Positions 44,320 to 54,240 are shown, numbered from the stretch's first letter. The stretch: DNA of 64,000 nt from an uncultured Steroidobacter sp. (GCA_938008435.1 CALLKK010000032.1:41906-105905); one strand, 5' to 3'. Notes: generated by a model not told the origin, from the sequence alone. Made by a program: numbers and translations.

Positions 44320-45333
44320 TTACGGTCCCTTGATCAGGATCCTGTCGGCGCGAACCTGCACTGAAAGCTGCGTGTCGCGTTCCAGGAACGCGATCAATGC
44401 GCTCGGGTCGTCCGCTTGAAAGACGCCGGTGATGCGGCGCGCGCGTGTCGCGGCGCCTTCGACGATGAGAGGCCGCTCGTTGTAGCGGTTGAATTCGCTG
44501 GCGATGCGTTCGAGCGGCTCGTCGCGAAACACGAGCCGGCGCTCGCGCCAGGCGACGACGCTGTCGATATCGACCTTGCGCGGTGCGGCAAGCGCACCGC
44601 CGGCGGCGACTTCGAGCTGCTCGCCCGCCGACAGGCGCGCGGTCGCGTCCGCGCCGCCGCCCGCAAGCGCCACGTGGACGGCGCCGGAGACGACCGAAAC
44701 CGTCGTCGCATCGCGCCGATGCACGTTGAATTCCGTGCCGATCGCCTGCACGACGACCGGCCCCGCCTTGACGCGGAACGGCCGCGCGGGATCGTGCTCG
44801 ACGGCAAACAATGCTTCGCCCTGCGTCAGCTCGACTTCGCGCGCATCCGCCCGAAACCGCACGAGCGCGCGCGAGCGCGTGTTGAGCGTGACGATCGAGC
44901 CGTCGCTCAGCTTCACGATGCGCTGCTCGCCGACGTCGGTGCGATACGTCGACCCATAGCGATCGATGCCGATCCAACCGAGCGCGACTACGGCCACGCA
45001 CGCGACCGCTGCGGCAATCCAACGCAGCGAACGCGATCGACGCACGCGCACCGGCGCGCGCCGCGGTACGACATCGAGCGGCTGCACGTTGGCGCGAGCG
45101 CGCGCCACGAGCTCTTCGACTTCGATGCGCCGCGCTTCATCGAGCCCGTCGAGGGCATTCCACAATGCGGAGGCGAACAGAAATTCTTCGATGTGACGCG
45201 GCGATGCGGTGAGCCAGGCGGCAAAGGCGCGCAAATCGGCGTCCGCCGCTTCGAGCTCGATCAGCCATTCGGCGGCCTCTTCCGCAATGCGTCGGTCGGT
45301 CGAGTTGTGCCAAGCGCTTCTCACGACTTTCAC
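44320..45333 (-). CDS. FecR-type anti-sigma factor/transmembrane signal relay
   Basis: A 337-aa protein starting at GTG inside the sigma-factor stop (4-nt overlap). It has an N-terminal cytoplasmic domain with DUF4880-like AAEWLIELEAADADLRAFAAWL, one membrane segment at about residues 95-115 (WIAAAVACVAVVALGWIGI), a periplasmic FecR domain (GEQRIVKLSDGSIVTLNTRS, then VQAIGTEFNVHRRD, VSGAVHVAL), and a C-terminal STN-like domain (LVFRDEPLERIASEFNRYN). It should hold the co-encoded ECF sigma factor at the membrane and release it when a receptor signals. The STN receptor encoded divergently at 46136 is the likely partner. Confidence 0.92.
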   Translation of the reverse strand: MKVVRSAWHNSTDRRIAEEAAEWLIELEAADADLRAFAAWLTASPRHIEEFLFASALWNALDGLDEARRIEVEELVARARANVQPLDVVPRRAPVRVRRSRSLRWIAAAVACVAVVALGWIGIDRYGSTYRTDVGEQRIVKLSDGSIVTLNTRSRALVRFRADAREVELTQGEALFAVEHDPARPFRVKAGPVVVQAIGTEFNVHRRDATTVSVVSGAVHVALAGGGADATARLSAGEQLEVAAGGALAAPRKVDIDSVVAWRERRLVFRDEPLERIASEFNRYNERPLIVEGAATRARRITGVFQADDPSALIAFLERDTQLSVQVRADRILIKGP

Positions 45334-45884
45334 CCCCGGCTGGTACCGACCGGCGCCTCGTGCCCCATCGCCTCGCGGCACATCGCGACGGCACGCGCGA
45401 GATACTTCTTCACCGTGTGGACCGAGATATCGAGCTCGCGCGCGATCTCTTCGTAGGACAAGCCGTCGCGCTTCCGCAGCACGAGAATCGCGCTGTAGAG
45501 CGGCGGCAGCCGTTCGAGCAGCGCGCCGATGCTCTGCTCGTCGCCGAGACGCTCGTCCTGCAGCTGCGCCGGCGCTTCGACCGCTTCCGCAGCTTCCTCG
45601 AGCACCGTCGAATCGAACGTCACGACCTCGCGCTGCTCGCGTAGGCGCAGCTCGTACACGAGATGCGTCGCGATGCGGTACAGGTAGGCGCGCGGCTTGC
45701 GCACGAGGCTGTCGCGTTCCACCCGCAAGAGCCGCAAGTACGCCTCCTGCGCGAGATCCTGCGCCTCTTGCGAGCTGCGCAAGCGGCGCATCAGGAACCG
45801 ATGCAGGTCGGCGTGATACAGCTCGCACGCCGCCCCCGCGAGGGTGTCCTGTCGCCCGCTCCTGATCGATTCGCCCTTCGCCAC
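45330..45884 (-). CDS. ECF sigma factor (FecI type)
   Basis: About 184 aa with sigma-70 region 2 (LRSSQEAQDLAQEAYLRLLR, YLYRIATHLVYELRLRE) and region 4 (LPPLYSAILVLRKRDGLSYEEIARELDISVHTVKKYLARA). The length and the FecR gene coupled downstream identify it as a FecI-type extracytoplasmic sigma factor. The start is uncertain: GTG at 45884 with GGGGA upstream gives the usual length, but the frame is open to an ATG at 46001. Under receptor control it would turn on TonB-receptor genes nearby. The 250 bp between it and the divergent STN receptor should hold both promoters; no clear sigma-dependent sequence was recognised. Confidence 0.92.
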   Translation of the reverse strand: MAKGESIRSGRQDTLAGAACELYHADLHRFLMRRLRSSQEAQDLAQEAYLRLLRVERDSLVRKPRAYLYRIATHLVYELRLREQREVVTFDSTVLEEAAEAVEAPAQLQDERLGDEQSIGALLERLPPLYSAILVLRKRDGLSYEEIARELDISVHTVKKYLARAVAMCREAMGHEAPVGTSRG

Positions 45885-46135
45885 CTGGCGGTTCCCCAAC
45901 CGTATTGGTCCTCTAGTGAGTATGATGGTCGGGACGGCCAAATGGGGTACTTGATTGCGCAACGGCGCCCACCTGGCGACGGAGGGACCCCGTTTTGGCA
46001 CCGGAGCACTCTATAGTTCGAATGGCCGAAGCGCGCGCGGGACGCATATATAAGGAGACGGCAACCGAACGGGCGAGCCTGCGCAGCCAAGCGCGCAGCC
46101 CGTGCGGCGGCTTCGGCAAGGGGGAGCGCGCGTTC

Positions 46136-48853
46136 ATGACATCGATTCGCGCGGCGCTGGCAGTGCTGTGCGCGCTGGGTGCCGGCATCGCCCATGGGGC
46201 GGACCTGGCGCGCACGACCGGCGACCGGCTCGTCGAGCTCGCGCTGGAGCCGCAGCCGCTCGCGGAGGCGCTGAATCGTCTCGCGGCCACATGCGGCCTC
46301 GAGATCGTGTTCTATTCGAGCGCCGTCGACGGGCTGACCGCCCCGGCGCTGAGCGGCACCCTGCCCGTGCGCGAGGCGCTCGAGCGGCTGCTGAGCGGCA
46401 CCGCGCTCGAATACGAGTTCATGGATACCAAGCGGATTGCCATTCGCGAACGGGCTGCGCCTCCGCGAGCGGACGACTCTGCGAACGATCGCGCTCGCAC
46501 GGACACGCCTGCAACGCGCGGCTCGAGCGCGGCGGACCGCTTCGCCGGCCGCGAGCAACGCCCTGCGCACGAGCTTGAAGAAATGATCGTCACCGCGCGC
46601 CGGCGCGAGGAAAGCCTGCAAAGCACGCCGGTGGCCGTGAGCGCATTCAACGGCGCTGCGCTCGAGCTGCGCGGCATCCATTCGACCGATGCGCTCACGC
46701 AATTCGTCCCGAATCTGCAGCTCGACGGCGCTGCGCCGCTGAGCGGCGCGACCTACAACGCCACGGTGTTCATCCGCGGCGTCGGGCAGAACGATTTCGC
46801 GATCTTCTCCGACCCGGGCGTCGCGGTGTACTTGGACGGCGTCTATCTCGGGCGCTCTATCGGCGGCATTTTGGATCTGGTCGATCTCGAACGCATCGAA
46901 GTGCTGCGCGGACCGCAGGGCACGCTGTTCGGCCGCAACACGATCGGCGGCGCCGTGAACATCGTGACGCGCGCCCCCGAAGATGCCTGGCAGGGCGAGC
47001 TCTCGCTCACCGCGGCCAATCTCTCGCGGCGCGAGGCCCGCGTCACGCTCAACATGCCGCTTGCGGAAACGTTCGCAACGCGCCTGACGGCTGCGACATT
47101 GCAGCGCGACGGCTATGCGACGCGCCTCTCCGCCGGCGATGCGCTCGGCGACAAGGACGCCACGCTCGTGCGGCTGCAAGGACTCTGGCAGCCCTCGACG
47201 CGGCTGTCCGCCAAGCTCGCGCTCGATACGACGCGCGTGCGGCAGCACTCGGCTGCGCTCACGCTGCTCGACGTCGCCTCGAGCGGCGTGCCCTTTCTCA
47301 ATCTATACAACCAGCTCGTGGCGCCCGGGCTCGGCATCGTGGCGCCGAGCGGCGCCGCTGCGCTCGATGCATCGTGGATCACCGACGATCTCGATACCAC
47401 GTACGCCACCGGCCCCAGCGTCAACGATCTCGATTCGTGGGGCGTCTCGCTCGATGTCGAAGCGCAGCTGCAACACTCGCATCTGCGCTCGCTGACCGCT
47501 TGGCGCGGTCTCAAGGCCGTCTTCGCACGCGACGGGGACAACACGCCGTTCCCTTATCGCGAGACATTCAACGACGATCGGCAAGAACAGCTCAGCCAGG
47601 AGCTGCAATGGTCCGGCACCAGCTTGGAGCGCCGCCTCGAGTGGCTGCTCGGCGCGTATCTGTTCGAAGAACGCGCACGCGAGCGCGGGCGTGCGACCTT
47701 GGCGATGGGACTGTACGAGGTGCTCGCAAGCCTCGATCTTGCCGAGGGCCAAACCTGGTGCGGCTTGCCCGGCCCGAATCCGCGTCCGAGCACGGCTTGC
47801 CCGCCGGCGCTGCGCTTCGGCGGCGCTGCCCATCACGACAACAATGTGCTCGCCGATCTCGACGTCGACCTGTACACGCAAGTCGCCAACCGCTCGTTCG
47901 CCTTGTTCGGCCAGAGCACGCTCAGGCTCAATGCTCAGTGGAGCCTGACGGCGGGATTGCGCTGGACGCGCGATGAGAAACAAGTCGATCTCGAACATCG
48001 CCGCCGCGCGAGCAACGTGCACATCGTCGGCGCACCCGGGCACCCGCAACGTTTCCATGCAGGCTGGTCGCAAATTGCGCCCAGGCTCGGCCTCGAATGG
48101 CAGCGCACGCCGGACATGCTGCTTTATCTCGCCTACTCACGCGGCTTCAAGAGCGGCGGCTTCAACGGACGGCCGCTCGTCGATGCGCACGAGGCGAGCA
48201 CGCCGTACGATCCGGAAGTGGTCGACAGTTACGAGCTCGGGCTCAAATCGCGTCTGTTCGACGGCCGCATGACGATGAACGCGGCATGGTTCCACAACAC
48301 GTACCGCGACATGCAGCTGTCGATCAATGCGACACCGCAGAACTTCGTGCGCAACGCAGGCACCGCCCACATCCGCGGCGCGGAGGCGGAAGTCGTCGCC
48401 CGCATCACGCCGCTCGTCGATGCGAATCTCGCGCTCGGTTATCTCGATGCGCGCTACACGCGCCTCGATCCTCAGCTTGCCACGCTCCAGCCGCCGCTCA
48501 CGCTCGAGAAGGCCTTCGTCAAAGCACCCGACTGGAATGTCTCGCTCGGTCTACAGATTCAGGTACCGATGCGCGTCGGCACCCTGCTCGTGCGCGGCGA
48601 CTATGCTTACAAGAGCACGACCTATCACGACGTCTTCAACGATCCACGCCTCATACAGCCCGCGCACGGCGTGCTCAATGCGCGCGCCGTGTTATCGCCT
48701 GCCGATGCGAACTGGGATGTGACGCTTTTCGGCGCGAACCTCACCGACGAGCGCTACCGCTTGTCGGGCAATTCGAGCATCGCCTTCGGCCTAGCCGAAA
48801 GCACGTTCGCGGCTCCGCGCGAGCTCGGTCTCACGGTACGACTTCGGTTCTAA
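46136..48853 (+). CDS. TonB-dependent receptor with N-terminal STN signalling domain
   Basis: A 905-aa protein with a signal peptide (LAVLCALGAGIAHGA), then an STN domain (about residues 30-105: LALEPQPLAEALNRLAATCG, LSGTLPVREALERLLSGTAL), a low-complexity linker, and a plug and barrel starting LEEMIVTARRREESLQSTPVA with RIEVLRGPQGTLFGRNTIGG. The barrel ends LTVRLRF. The STN domain is what cell-surface-signalling receptors use to contact FecR, so this receptor is the likely sensor for the divergent sigma/FecR pair. The ATG at 46136 was chosen from the signal peptide and GGGGGAG 9 bp upstream. The ligand is unknown; FecA-like systems mostly sense iron chelates, but other ligands are possible in this group. 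Confidence 0.92.
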   Translation: MTSIRAALAVLCALGAGIAHGADLARTTGDRLVELALEPQPLAEALNRLAATCGLEIVFYSSAVDGLTAPALSGTLPVREALERLLSGTALEYEFMDTKRIAIRERAAPPRADDSANDRARTDTPATRGSSAADRFAGREQRPAHELEEMIVTARRREESLQSTPVAVSAFNGAALELRGIHSTDALTQFVPNLQLDGAAPLSGATYNATVFIRGVGQNDFAIFSDPGVAVYLDGVYLGRSIGGILDLVDLERIEVLRGPQGTLFGRNTIGGAVNIVTRAPEDAWQGELSLTAANLSRREARVTLNMPLAETFATRLTAATLQRDGYATRLSAGDALGDKDATLVRLQGLWQPSTRLSAKLALDTTRVRQHSAALTLLDVASSGVPFLNLYNQLVAPGLGIVAPSGAAALDASWITDDLDTTYATGPSVNDLDSWGVSLDVEAQLQHSHLRSLTAWRGLKAVFARDGDNTPFPYRETFNDDRQEQLSQELQWSGTSLERRLEWLLGAYLFEERARERGRATLAMGLYEVLASLDLAEGQTWCGLPGPNPRPSTACPPALRFGGAAHHDNNVLADLDVDLYTQVANRSFALFGQSTLRLNAQWSLTAGLRWTRDEKQVDLEHRRRASNVHIVGAPGHPQRFHAGWSQIAPRLGLEWQRTPDMLLYLAYSRGFKSGGFNGRPLVDAHEASTPYDPEVVDSYELGLKSRLFDGRMTMNAAWFHNTYRDMQLSINATPQNFVRNAGTAHIRGAEAEVVARITPLVDANLALGYLDARYTRLDPQLATLQPPLTLEKAFVKAPDWNVSLGLQIQVPMRVGTLLVRGDYAYKSTTYHDVFNDPRLIQPAHGVLNARAVLSPADANWDVTLFGANLTDERYRLSGNSSIAFGLAESTFAAPRELGLTVRLRF

Positions 48854-48924
48854 CGCAAACGGAACAAAAGGGCCTCATCTCATTCACGGCATGCACAGCC
48901 ACCGGAAGGTAGAGCATCCGTCCG

Positions 48925-49375
48925 TCAAATCGTCTTCGCCAACGCCTCGAGCTGACGCGCCGTCTTCGTCCAACCCGCTTCGAAGCCCATCTCTCGATGA
49001 CGCTTCAGCGTCTCCTCGTTCCAGTGGCGCGCGACGGCGCGATAACGCGTCTTGCCGCTGCCGAGATCATCGAACGTGATCTCCGCGATCATGAAGGGAC
49101 CTGCCGGCCGGAAATCCGGCGTCACCGCATCGGTCGTCACGATCTTCCTGTTCGGCACGACCTCGAGATAAATACCGGTGTTCGGATACTCCTGCCCTTC
49201 CGGCGAAGCCATCACGAAGCTCATGCCCACCCGGACGCGGCTCGATATCGACGCTCTTGATCGTCCACGGCGTGGGCGCGAACCATTTCTTCAAGAGCTC
49301 CGGCTCCGTGTAGCAACGAAAGAGCTTGTCGGCCGGCGCATCGAGCACGAGCTCGATAAAGAGTTCATGTGTCAT
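48925..49375 (-). pseudogene. AHSA1/START-like (SRPBCC) protein gene with a frameshift
   Basis: The N-terminal part (from ATG 49375: THELFIELVLDAPADKLFRC, then LLKKWFAPTPWTIKSV and DIEPRPGG) and the C-terminal part (MSFVMASPEGQEYPNTGIYL, EVVPNRKIVTTDAVTPDF, to RQLEALAKTI) are both typical of one AHSA1-family protein of about 150 aa, but lie in different frames. The break falls in a GGG run at about 49225-49228, where one extra G shifts the frame just after PGG. Either the gene is recently inactivated or the extra base is a sequencing error. The family binds small hydrophobic ligands or acts in stress tolerance; the role here is unknown. Confidence 0.8.
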
Positions 49376-49622
49376 GACTGCCCTGTTTTCGCTGAATTCA
49401 CCGTGTCGCCACCTGACGTCGGAGCCGACCGGCGGCACCCGATACAAGGACGTCGAGCATGGCCGGAGCCCGACAGTCTCAGCAACTGGAGCGGATCGCG
49501 TCCAAGGACGCCGCTTTTGTCTTCTACGTCATTCGACCCGTACGCAACCGCGCCCGAGCCCGGCATAATGCTCCGCGAAGAGGGAGCATTGGCCCACAAA
49601 CTCACGCACGGAGATTCCGGCA

Positions 49623-51650
49623 GTGCGTTTCGGAACGCTCGCCATCCTCGCCGGCTGCGGGCTCGCCTCGCTGACGCTCGGCAGCGTCGTGCTCGCGCAA
49701 GCGACTGCTGAAAGCGAAACGTTGAGCGAGATCGTGGTCAAAGGTCAGCTGTTGCCTTCCGAGGCAACGGCCTATAGCGCTACGCTACTGACCGCCGAGC
49801 AGATTCGGCTGCAAGCTCCTTCGAATGTGGATGAGCTGTTTCGCGCCGTGCCGGGCATGGCGGTGCGCGATTTGCAGCTCGGCACCGTCGCCAATGCCAT
49901 CGTGATTCGCGGCTTCGGCAACGGCGGGCACGGCGGCGACCTCGGCGCCGTGATCGACGGCGTCCCCTTGAACGAAGCCATGTCGCATGCCGACGGCTAC
50001 GTCGATCTGAACGTCATCATCCCGCTCGAGATCGATTCGTTCACCGTATTCAAAGGTCCCGTCTCGGCACTCTACGGCAACTACAATCGCGGCGGGCTCG
50101 TGCACGTGCAGACCCGCAAAGGCGGCGACTACGCGGCCTTCGATGCGTCGGTCGGCGCCTTCGACACGCTCGATGTGCAAAGCGCATATGGCCGCACGTT
50201 TTCGAATAGCGAGCTCAATGTCGCCGGCCGGCTCTATCTCACCGACGGCTACCGGCCCGCATCCGACACCCGGCGCGGCGCGTTCGCGGCACGGTGGTCC
50301 ACGGCCCTGACGCCGTCGCTGCAAGCAGCGATCTCGGCGCGCTTGTTCCGCGGCGACAGCGACTCGGCCTCCTATCTCACCGCCGAGCAATTCGCCAGCG
50401 ATCCGCAGGGCATCGATACGCGCGTGCATGACGACGGCGCGAACAAGGCGTTGCGCACGTTTCGCGCGGACCTCAATTACGACATCGCCGAGGATCTCAA
50501 GCTCCTCACGTTCGCATACGCCACGCATCAGAGCTTCACGCGCTGGTTCACGCGTCCGATCGACGCGACCACCTGGCGCCAGCGCGAAGAAACCTATGAC
50601 CGCGAGGTGTACGGTGCAGGCGCGAGCTTCAACGGCACGGCGACGCTTGGAACCGTGGCCGCTCGCTACGTTGCGGGTGTCGAGACGTTTCGCGAAGCGA
50701 CCGATTTCAGGTTCTTCGACGGATCCGACCGTCGCCGCCGCATGCAGCCTGCGCAAGCGGATCGTGCCACTGAGCTCAACAGCGTCTCGGCCTTCATGGA
50801 GCTGTCGGCCGATCTGCACCGCCTCGCGAGCGCATCGATCGGCTTGCGCGCGGATCGATTCACCGGCGGGTGCCGTCGTCGCGGTCCGGAAACCGGCTCG
50901 GATCCCTGCGGCGCGCTGGCTCCGGCAAGTCACGTCAGTCCGAAGATCGGTCTCAAATCGGCCGTGACGGATTGGCTGACATTGCGTACGAGCTGGGCCG
51001 AAGGCTTTGCGCTCGCAAACGGATTCGTGAAATACGCCGTCGGCGGTCAGCCGCTCGATGAAACCGTCTTTCGCCAGACGGAGATCGGCGCGCACGTTGC
51101 GCTCGCCGCCTCGCTCGACTTCGACATCGCTGCCTATCGATTGCGTTCGCGCGGCGAAGTCCGGACGGTCTCCCCTGGCGTGTACGAGAACTACGGCGCG
51201 ACGCGGCGCGAAGGAATCGAAGCAAGCCTGCGCTGGTCGCCGTCCGAGCTCTTCGAGCTCGCGGCGGTTTACGGGCTCACGCAGACGCGCATCGAACAGA
51301 ATGCGGATGCGCGACTGCTCGGACTTGCCGTTCCGGGCGTACCCAAGCACACGGCAACGCTCGAAGCCGCGTTACGGCCGGTTGCAGGCCTCGCCATCGA
51401 CGCGACGTGGCGCTACGTCGGCGCGTATCAAGTGGATGCGCTCAACACGCAGCAGGCGAGCAGCTACGGCTTGCTCGATCTGGGCATTGCCTATGTGCGC
51501 GCGGGCGAGCACCGTTATCGTCTTTATGCCCGCCTCGAGAATGCGCTGGACCGACGCTACGCGACTTCCGTTTCGCTCATCGGCGGCGAGCGTCTTTTCG
51601 CGCCCGGCGCGCCGCGCGTCCTGCGCACGGGCGTTCAGATCGACTTGTGA
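49623..51650 (+). CDS. TonB-dependent outer-membrane receptor, compact type
   Basis: A 675-aa receptor starting at GTG, with signal peptide LAILAGCGLASLTLGSVVLA and a TonB box-like LSEIVVKGQLLPSEA. The plug carries VDELFRAVPGMAVRDL, IVIRGFGNGGHGGDLGAVID and VFKGPVSALYGNYNRGGLVH. The barrel ends LRTGVQIDL. It is shorter than the other receptors here and its plug motifs resemble siderophore/vitamin receptor types more than the oligotroph carbohydrate type. The ligand is unknown. It converges on the FMN reductase gene. Confidence 0.9.
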   Translation: MRFGTLAILAGCGLASLTLGSVVLAQATAESETLSEIVVKGQLLPSEATAYSATLLTAEQIRLQAPSNVDELFRAVPGMAVRDLQLGTVANAIVIRGFGNGGHGGDLGAVIDGVPLNEAMSHADGYVDLNVIIPLEIDSFTVFKGPVSALYGNYNRGGLVHVQTRKGGDYAAFDASVGAFDTLDVQSAYGRTFSNSELNVAGRLYLTDGYRPASDTRRGAFAARWSTALTPSLQAAISARLFRGDSDSASYLTAEQFASDPQGIDTRVHDDGANKALRTFRADLNYDIAEDLKLLTFAYATHQSFTRWFTRPIDATTWRQREETYDREVYGAGASFNGTATLGTVAARYVAGVETFREATDFRFFDGSDRRRRMQPAQADRATELNSVSAFMELSADLHRLASASIGLRADRFTGGCRRRGPETGSDPCGALAPASHVSPKIGLKSAVTDWLTLRTSWAEGFALANGFVKYAVGGQPLDETVFRQTEIGAHVALAASLDFDIAAYRLRSRGEVRTVSPGVYENYGATRREGIEASLRWSPSELFELAAVYGLTQTRIEQNADARLLGLAVPGVPKHTATLEAALRPVAGLAIDATWRYVGAYQVDALNTQQASSYGLLDLGIAYVRAGEHRYRLYARLENALDRRYATSVSLIGGERLFAPGAPRVLRTGVQIDL

Positions 51651-51660
51651 CGCGCGGCGC

Positions 51661-52260
51661 TCACGCGGCCTCGACCGCAGAGCGCGCTCGCTGCCCTGCC
51701 GCTTCGATCGCCTGACGCACGAAGGCTTCGAGCTGCTGTTGCCGCGCCGGATCGGCCAGCGCGCCTTCGGACGTGAACGCGGTTGCCCCATACGGCACCG
51801 CGAGCTGATCGTCCAGCACATGCGCGCCCAAGTGTTCGAGCACTTGCCGCAAGTGCGGCAGCCCACGCACACCGCCGCTCGAACCGGGCGAGCTCGCCAT
51901 GAGCGCGACGGTGCGATGCTTGAAACATGCGACATAGTCCTCGCCGTCCGTCGGCCGCGAGACCCAGTCGATCACGTTCTTGAGCAGCGGCGCAATCGAG
52001 TTGTTGTAGTTCGGCGAGGCGATCAGCCAGATCGGATGCCGCTTGAAGAGCGCACGTAGCTCGACGACATGTCGCGGCGTTCCGTGATGCGCTTCGTGAT
52101 CTCCATCGTAAATCGGTAACGGATAGTCCTTGAGCTCGAGGTGCGTCACCTGCGCGCCGAGAGCACGCGCGACATCGGCGGCCGCGCTTGCGAGCTTGCG
52201 ATTGAGGGACTCGGTACGGGTGCTTCCAGCGAATACGAGAATCTGAGGCTGAGAGGACAT
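51661..52260 (-). CDS. NADPH-dependent FMN reductase-like flavoprotein
   Basis: This 199-aa flavodoxin-fold protein has the phosphate-binding loop VFAGSTRTESLNRKLA, the flavin-site SPNYNNSIAPLLKNVIDWVSRP, and ASSPGSSGGVRGLPHLRQVL, all typical of the NADPH-dependent FMN reductase/azoreductase family (ChrR, ArsH-like). It reduces FMN or quinone-like compounds at the expense of NADPH in the cytoplasm. Next to a TonB receptor it might serve reductive release of iron from an imported chelate, which is inference only. Confidence 0.9.
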   Translation of the reverse strand: MSSQPQILVFAGSTRTESLNRKLASAAADVARALGAQVTHLELKDYPLPIYDGDHEAHHGTPRHVVELRALFKRHPIWLIASPNYNNSIAPLLKNVIDWVSRPTDGEDYVACFKHRTVALMASSPGSSGGVRGLPHLRQVLEHLGAHVLDDQLAVPYGATAFTSEGALADPARQQQLEAFVRQAIEAAGQRARSAVEAA

Positions 52261-52785
52261 GTACTTTCGGTTTCATCGGCATCGACCGCAGCTACGCATG
52301 GCACGGGCGCGTGACGCTTTGTCTGAGTCGGGACCTTTCGGTCGAGTTGGGATGCGCGAGTGTAGATCGTGCCCGGTCACACGCTCAGTCGTCGAGCGGT
52401 AGCAAGCCGGTTACGTCGCAGTATCCGGTGTGCACCGCCAGCCCTGTGGCGCTCGTTCGCCCTGTCGCGACTTAATAATGGGAGCGTTACCTTTTCTACG
52501 AGAGCGTCACCTTTCGACGCATCGGAGCGTCAACCCACCGCAACGGCACCCGATCAAGACGATTCGCGAGCGATGCGGCCGGATCGGTCGTGACAGTGTC
52601 ACGCCGGCGCTCAAGAAGCGGCAGGATAGTGTGCGCCACGTCTCAGATTAGAGCCACTAGAGCACGGCAAGCGTATTGGGTGTCTACGTCTATCGGCTTG
52701 CCCGACTGTCTTACGCCTTTGCCGTAGATAAAGCTACCGTTAACGCCCTATCTCCTTAGGGCCTTTGCGTAGGCATTATTCGGAA
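52261..52785. other. intergenic region with tandem GAGCGTYAMC repeats, no gene supported
   Basis: These 525 bp hold no convincing gene. Three direct repeats occur: GAGCGTTACC at 52482, GAGCGTCACC at 52502 and GAGCGTCAAC at 52525, spaced 20 and 23 bp, about two helical turns apart. They may be a regulator-binding array for the sensor gene downstream. GCCTTTGC also occurs twice, at 52715 and 52761. The functions are unknown. Confidence 0.4.
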
Positions 52786-54240
52786 ATGTCTGCGGAACTC
52801 TTGCAGCTGAACTTTACAGCGGAGGACGAAGTCACTGCCTCGGCGGTGATGCATTCTTCCGTGGGAGTCGCTATCAGCTCTCTTGCCGGTTCGCTGCAAT
52901 ACGCCAACAGCGTCTTCCTGCGCTTCTTCGACGCGGATCCCGAGCACTACGTCGGCGCCGACGTGCGGCGCATGACCGGCGGCTGCCTGCACGAAGATTT
53001 GCTCGCTGCCTGTGCGCGCGACGATGCGCCCCGGCAAATCTACGTACCGCTCAACACGCCCGACGGGCCGCGCATGCTCCTGTGCACGCTCAAGCGCGTC
53101 CTGCACGGCTCGATCCCGATGTACGTCTCGCTGATCGTGTACGACATCACGGAGGTGGCGGCCGAGATTCGCGAGCGCGTGCAAGTGTTCCGCAGGATGC
53201 TCGGCGAGCAAGGCATGCAGGGCGTTTGGAACTGGACCATGCCGATCAGCGCCGAACACCTCGGCGGCAATCCGATGACGTGGATGTCCGCCACCGAAAA
53301 CCTGTTCGGCACGCGGCCGGTGCCCAAGACATTCGACGATTTCTTGCGCTGGATGATGCCGAGCTGCCGTGCACGGGTCGTCGAGACGCTCGAGCACGCG
53401 ATCCGGACGCGCCAGCCGTATTCCATCGAATACCAGCTCATGGCGAGCGACGGCTCGGTGCGTCACATGCGCAGCTGCGGTCATTGCATCGAAGCGACAC
53501 CGACCTCGCGCCCGCGACTCGTCGCCGTCGAGGTCGAGCTCGATGAACGCCACCGCTCCCGCACGCGCGAGCGCCACGATACGCTCGTCGATCATCTCGA
53601 GATCCCCGTCGCCTTCATCGATCGGCGCCTGCGTTACCGCTACTTCAATCCGGAGTATGTGTCGCTTGCCTCTCGGACCTGGGGCACCGTGCCGCAGCTC
53701 GATCAATCGATCCTGAGCTCGAGCACCGATCCGGCGCGCATTCGTCCGTTCGCCGGCGCCTTGCAGCGTGCGCTGGAAGGCCGGCTGAGCGTGGTCGAGA
53801 GCACCGTGCCAGGCGAACGCGAAGAAATCTGCGAATGGACCGATCTGCACTTGACGCCCATTCGCGACGAGACGAATGCCATCAAGGGCGCGATCGTCGT
53901 CGGGATCGACGTGACGCGGATCAAGCACGCGGAATTGCGCCGCCAACACCTCAAAGCCGAGCTCGAGCAGCGGCTCGAACGTCGCGCGGCGAACATCGAC
54001 GCGGCGCACTTGGATCTGTGCAATCGAGTCGCGGCGATGTGCGACGAGCTCGCGAGCGAGCTCGCGCACGTCAAGGCGCTCGTCGAAACGCATCGCACCG
54101 ATGAACGCTCGCAGCGCGCACGCGAGGCGCTGGCGCGCATCGAGCCGCAACTGCAAGGTCTCGCGCGGGTCGCGGCCGCCTCGCTCGGCGTGCCCAAGCG
54201 ACGCCCGATCGACATGACTCGGCTGGTGAAGTCGCTGTAG
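52786..54240 (+). CDS. N-terminal part of a split PAS sensor histidine kinase (in-frame TAG)
   Basis: A 484-aa product with at least three PAS-like segments (about residues 25-120, 135-250 and 265-390), the last ending IKGAIVVGIDVTRIKHAELRR, followed by a coiled coil (LKAELEQRLERRAANID). The frame ends at TAG 54238-54240, yet the same frame continues without a shift into a complete HATPase domain, so this looks like one kinase gene with a nonsense codon (a Gln codon CAG would fit). In addition, the dimerisation helix lacks the H-box histidine: aligned on A-A-x-x-D-L, an Asp (in MCDELAS) stands in its place. ATG 52786 was preferred to the TTG at 52765. It was probably a cytoplasmic sensor, as no membrane segment is seen. 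Confidence 0.75.
   Translation: MSAELLQLNFTAEDEVTASAVMHSSVGVAISSLAGSLQYANSVFLRFFDADPEHYVGADVRRMTGGCLHEDLLAACARDDAPRQIYVPLNTPDGPRMLLCTLKRVLHGSIPMYVSLIVYDITEVAAEIRERVQVFRRMLGEQGMQGVWNWTMPISAEHLGGNPMTWMSATENLFGTRPVPKTFDDFLRWMMPSCRARVVETLEHAIRTRQPYSIEYQLMASDGSVRHMRSCGHCIEATPTSRPRLVAVEVELDERHRSRTRERHDTLVDHLEIPVAFIDRRLRYRYFNPEYVSLASRTWGTVPQLDQSILSSSTDPARIRPFAGALQRALEGRLSVVESTVPGEREEICEWTDLHLTPIRDETNAIKGAIVVGIDVTRIKHAELRRQHLKAELEQRLERRAANIDAAHLDLCNRVAAMCDELASELAHVKALVETHRTDERSQRAREALARIEPQLQGLARVAAASLGVPKRRPIDMTRLVKSL

Noticed and set aside
45330..46001. Longer ECF sigma factor starting at the ATG at 46001
   Set aside because: The extra 39 residues have no sigma-factor similarity and the GTG at 45884 gives the usual family length with a plausible ribosome-binding site. 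The start remains uncertain.
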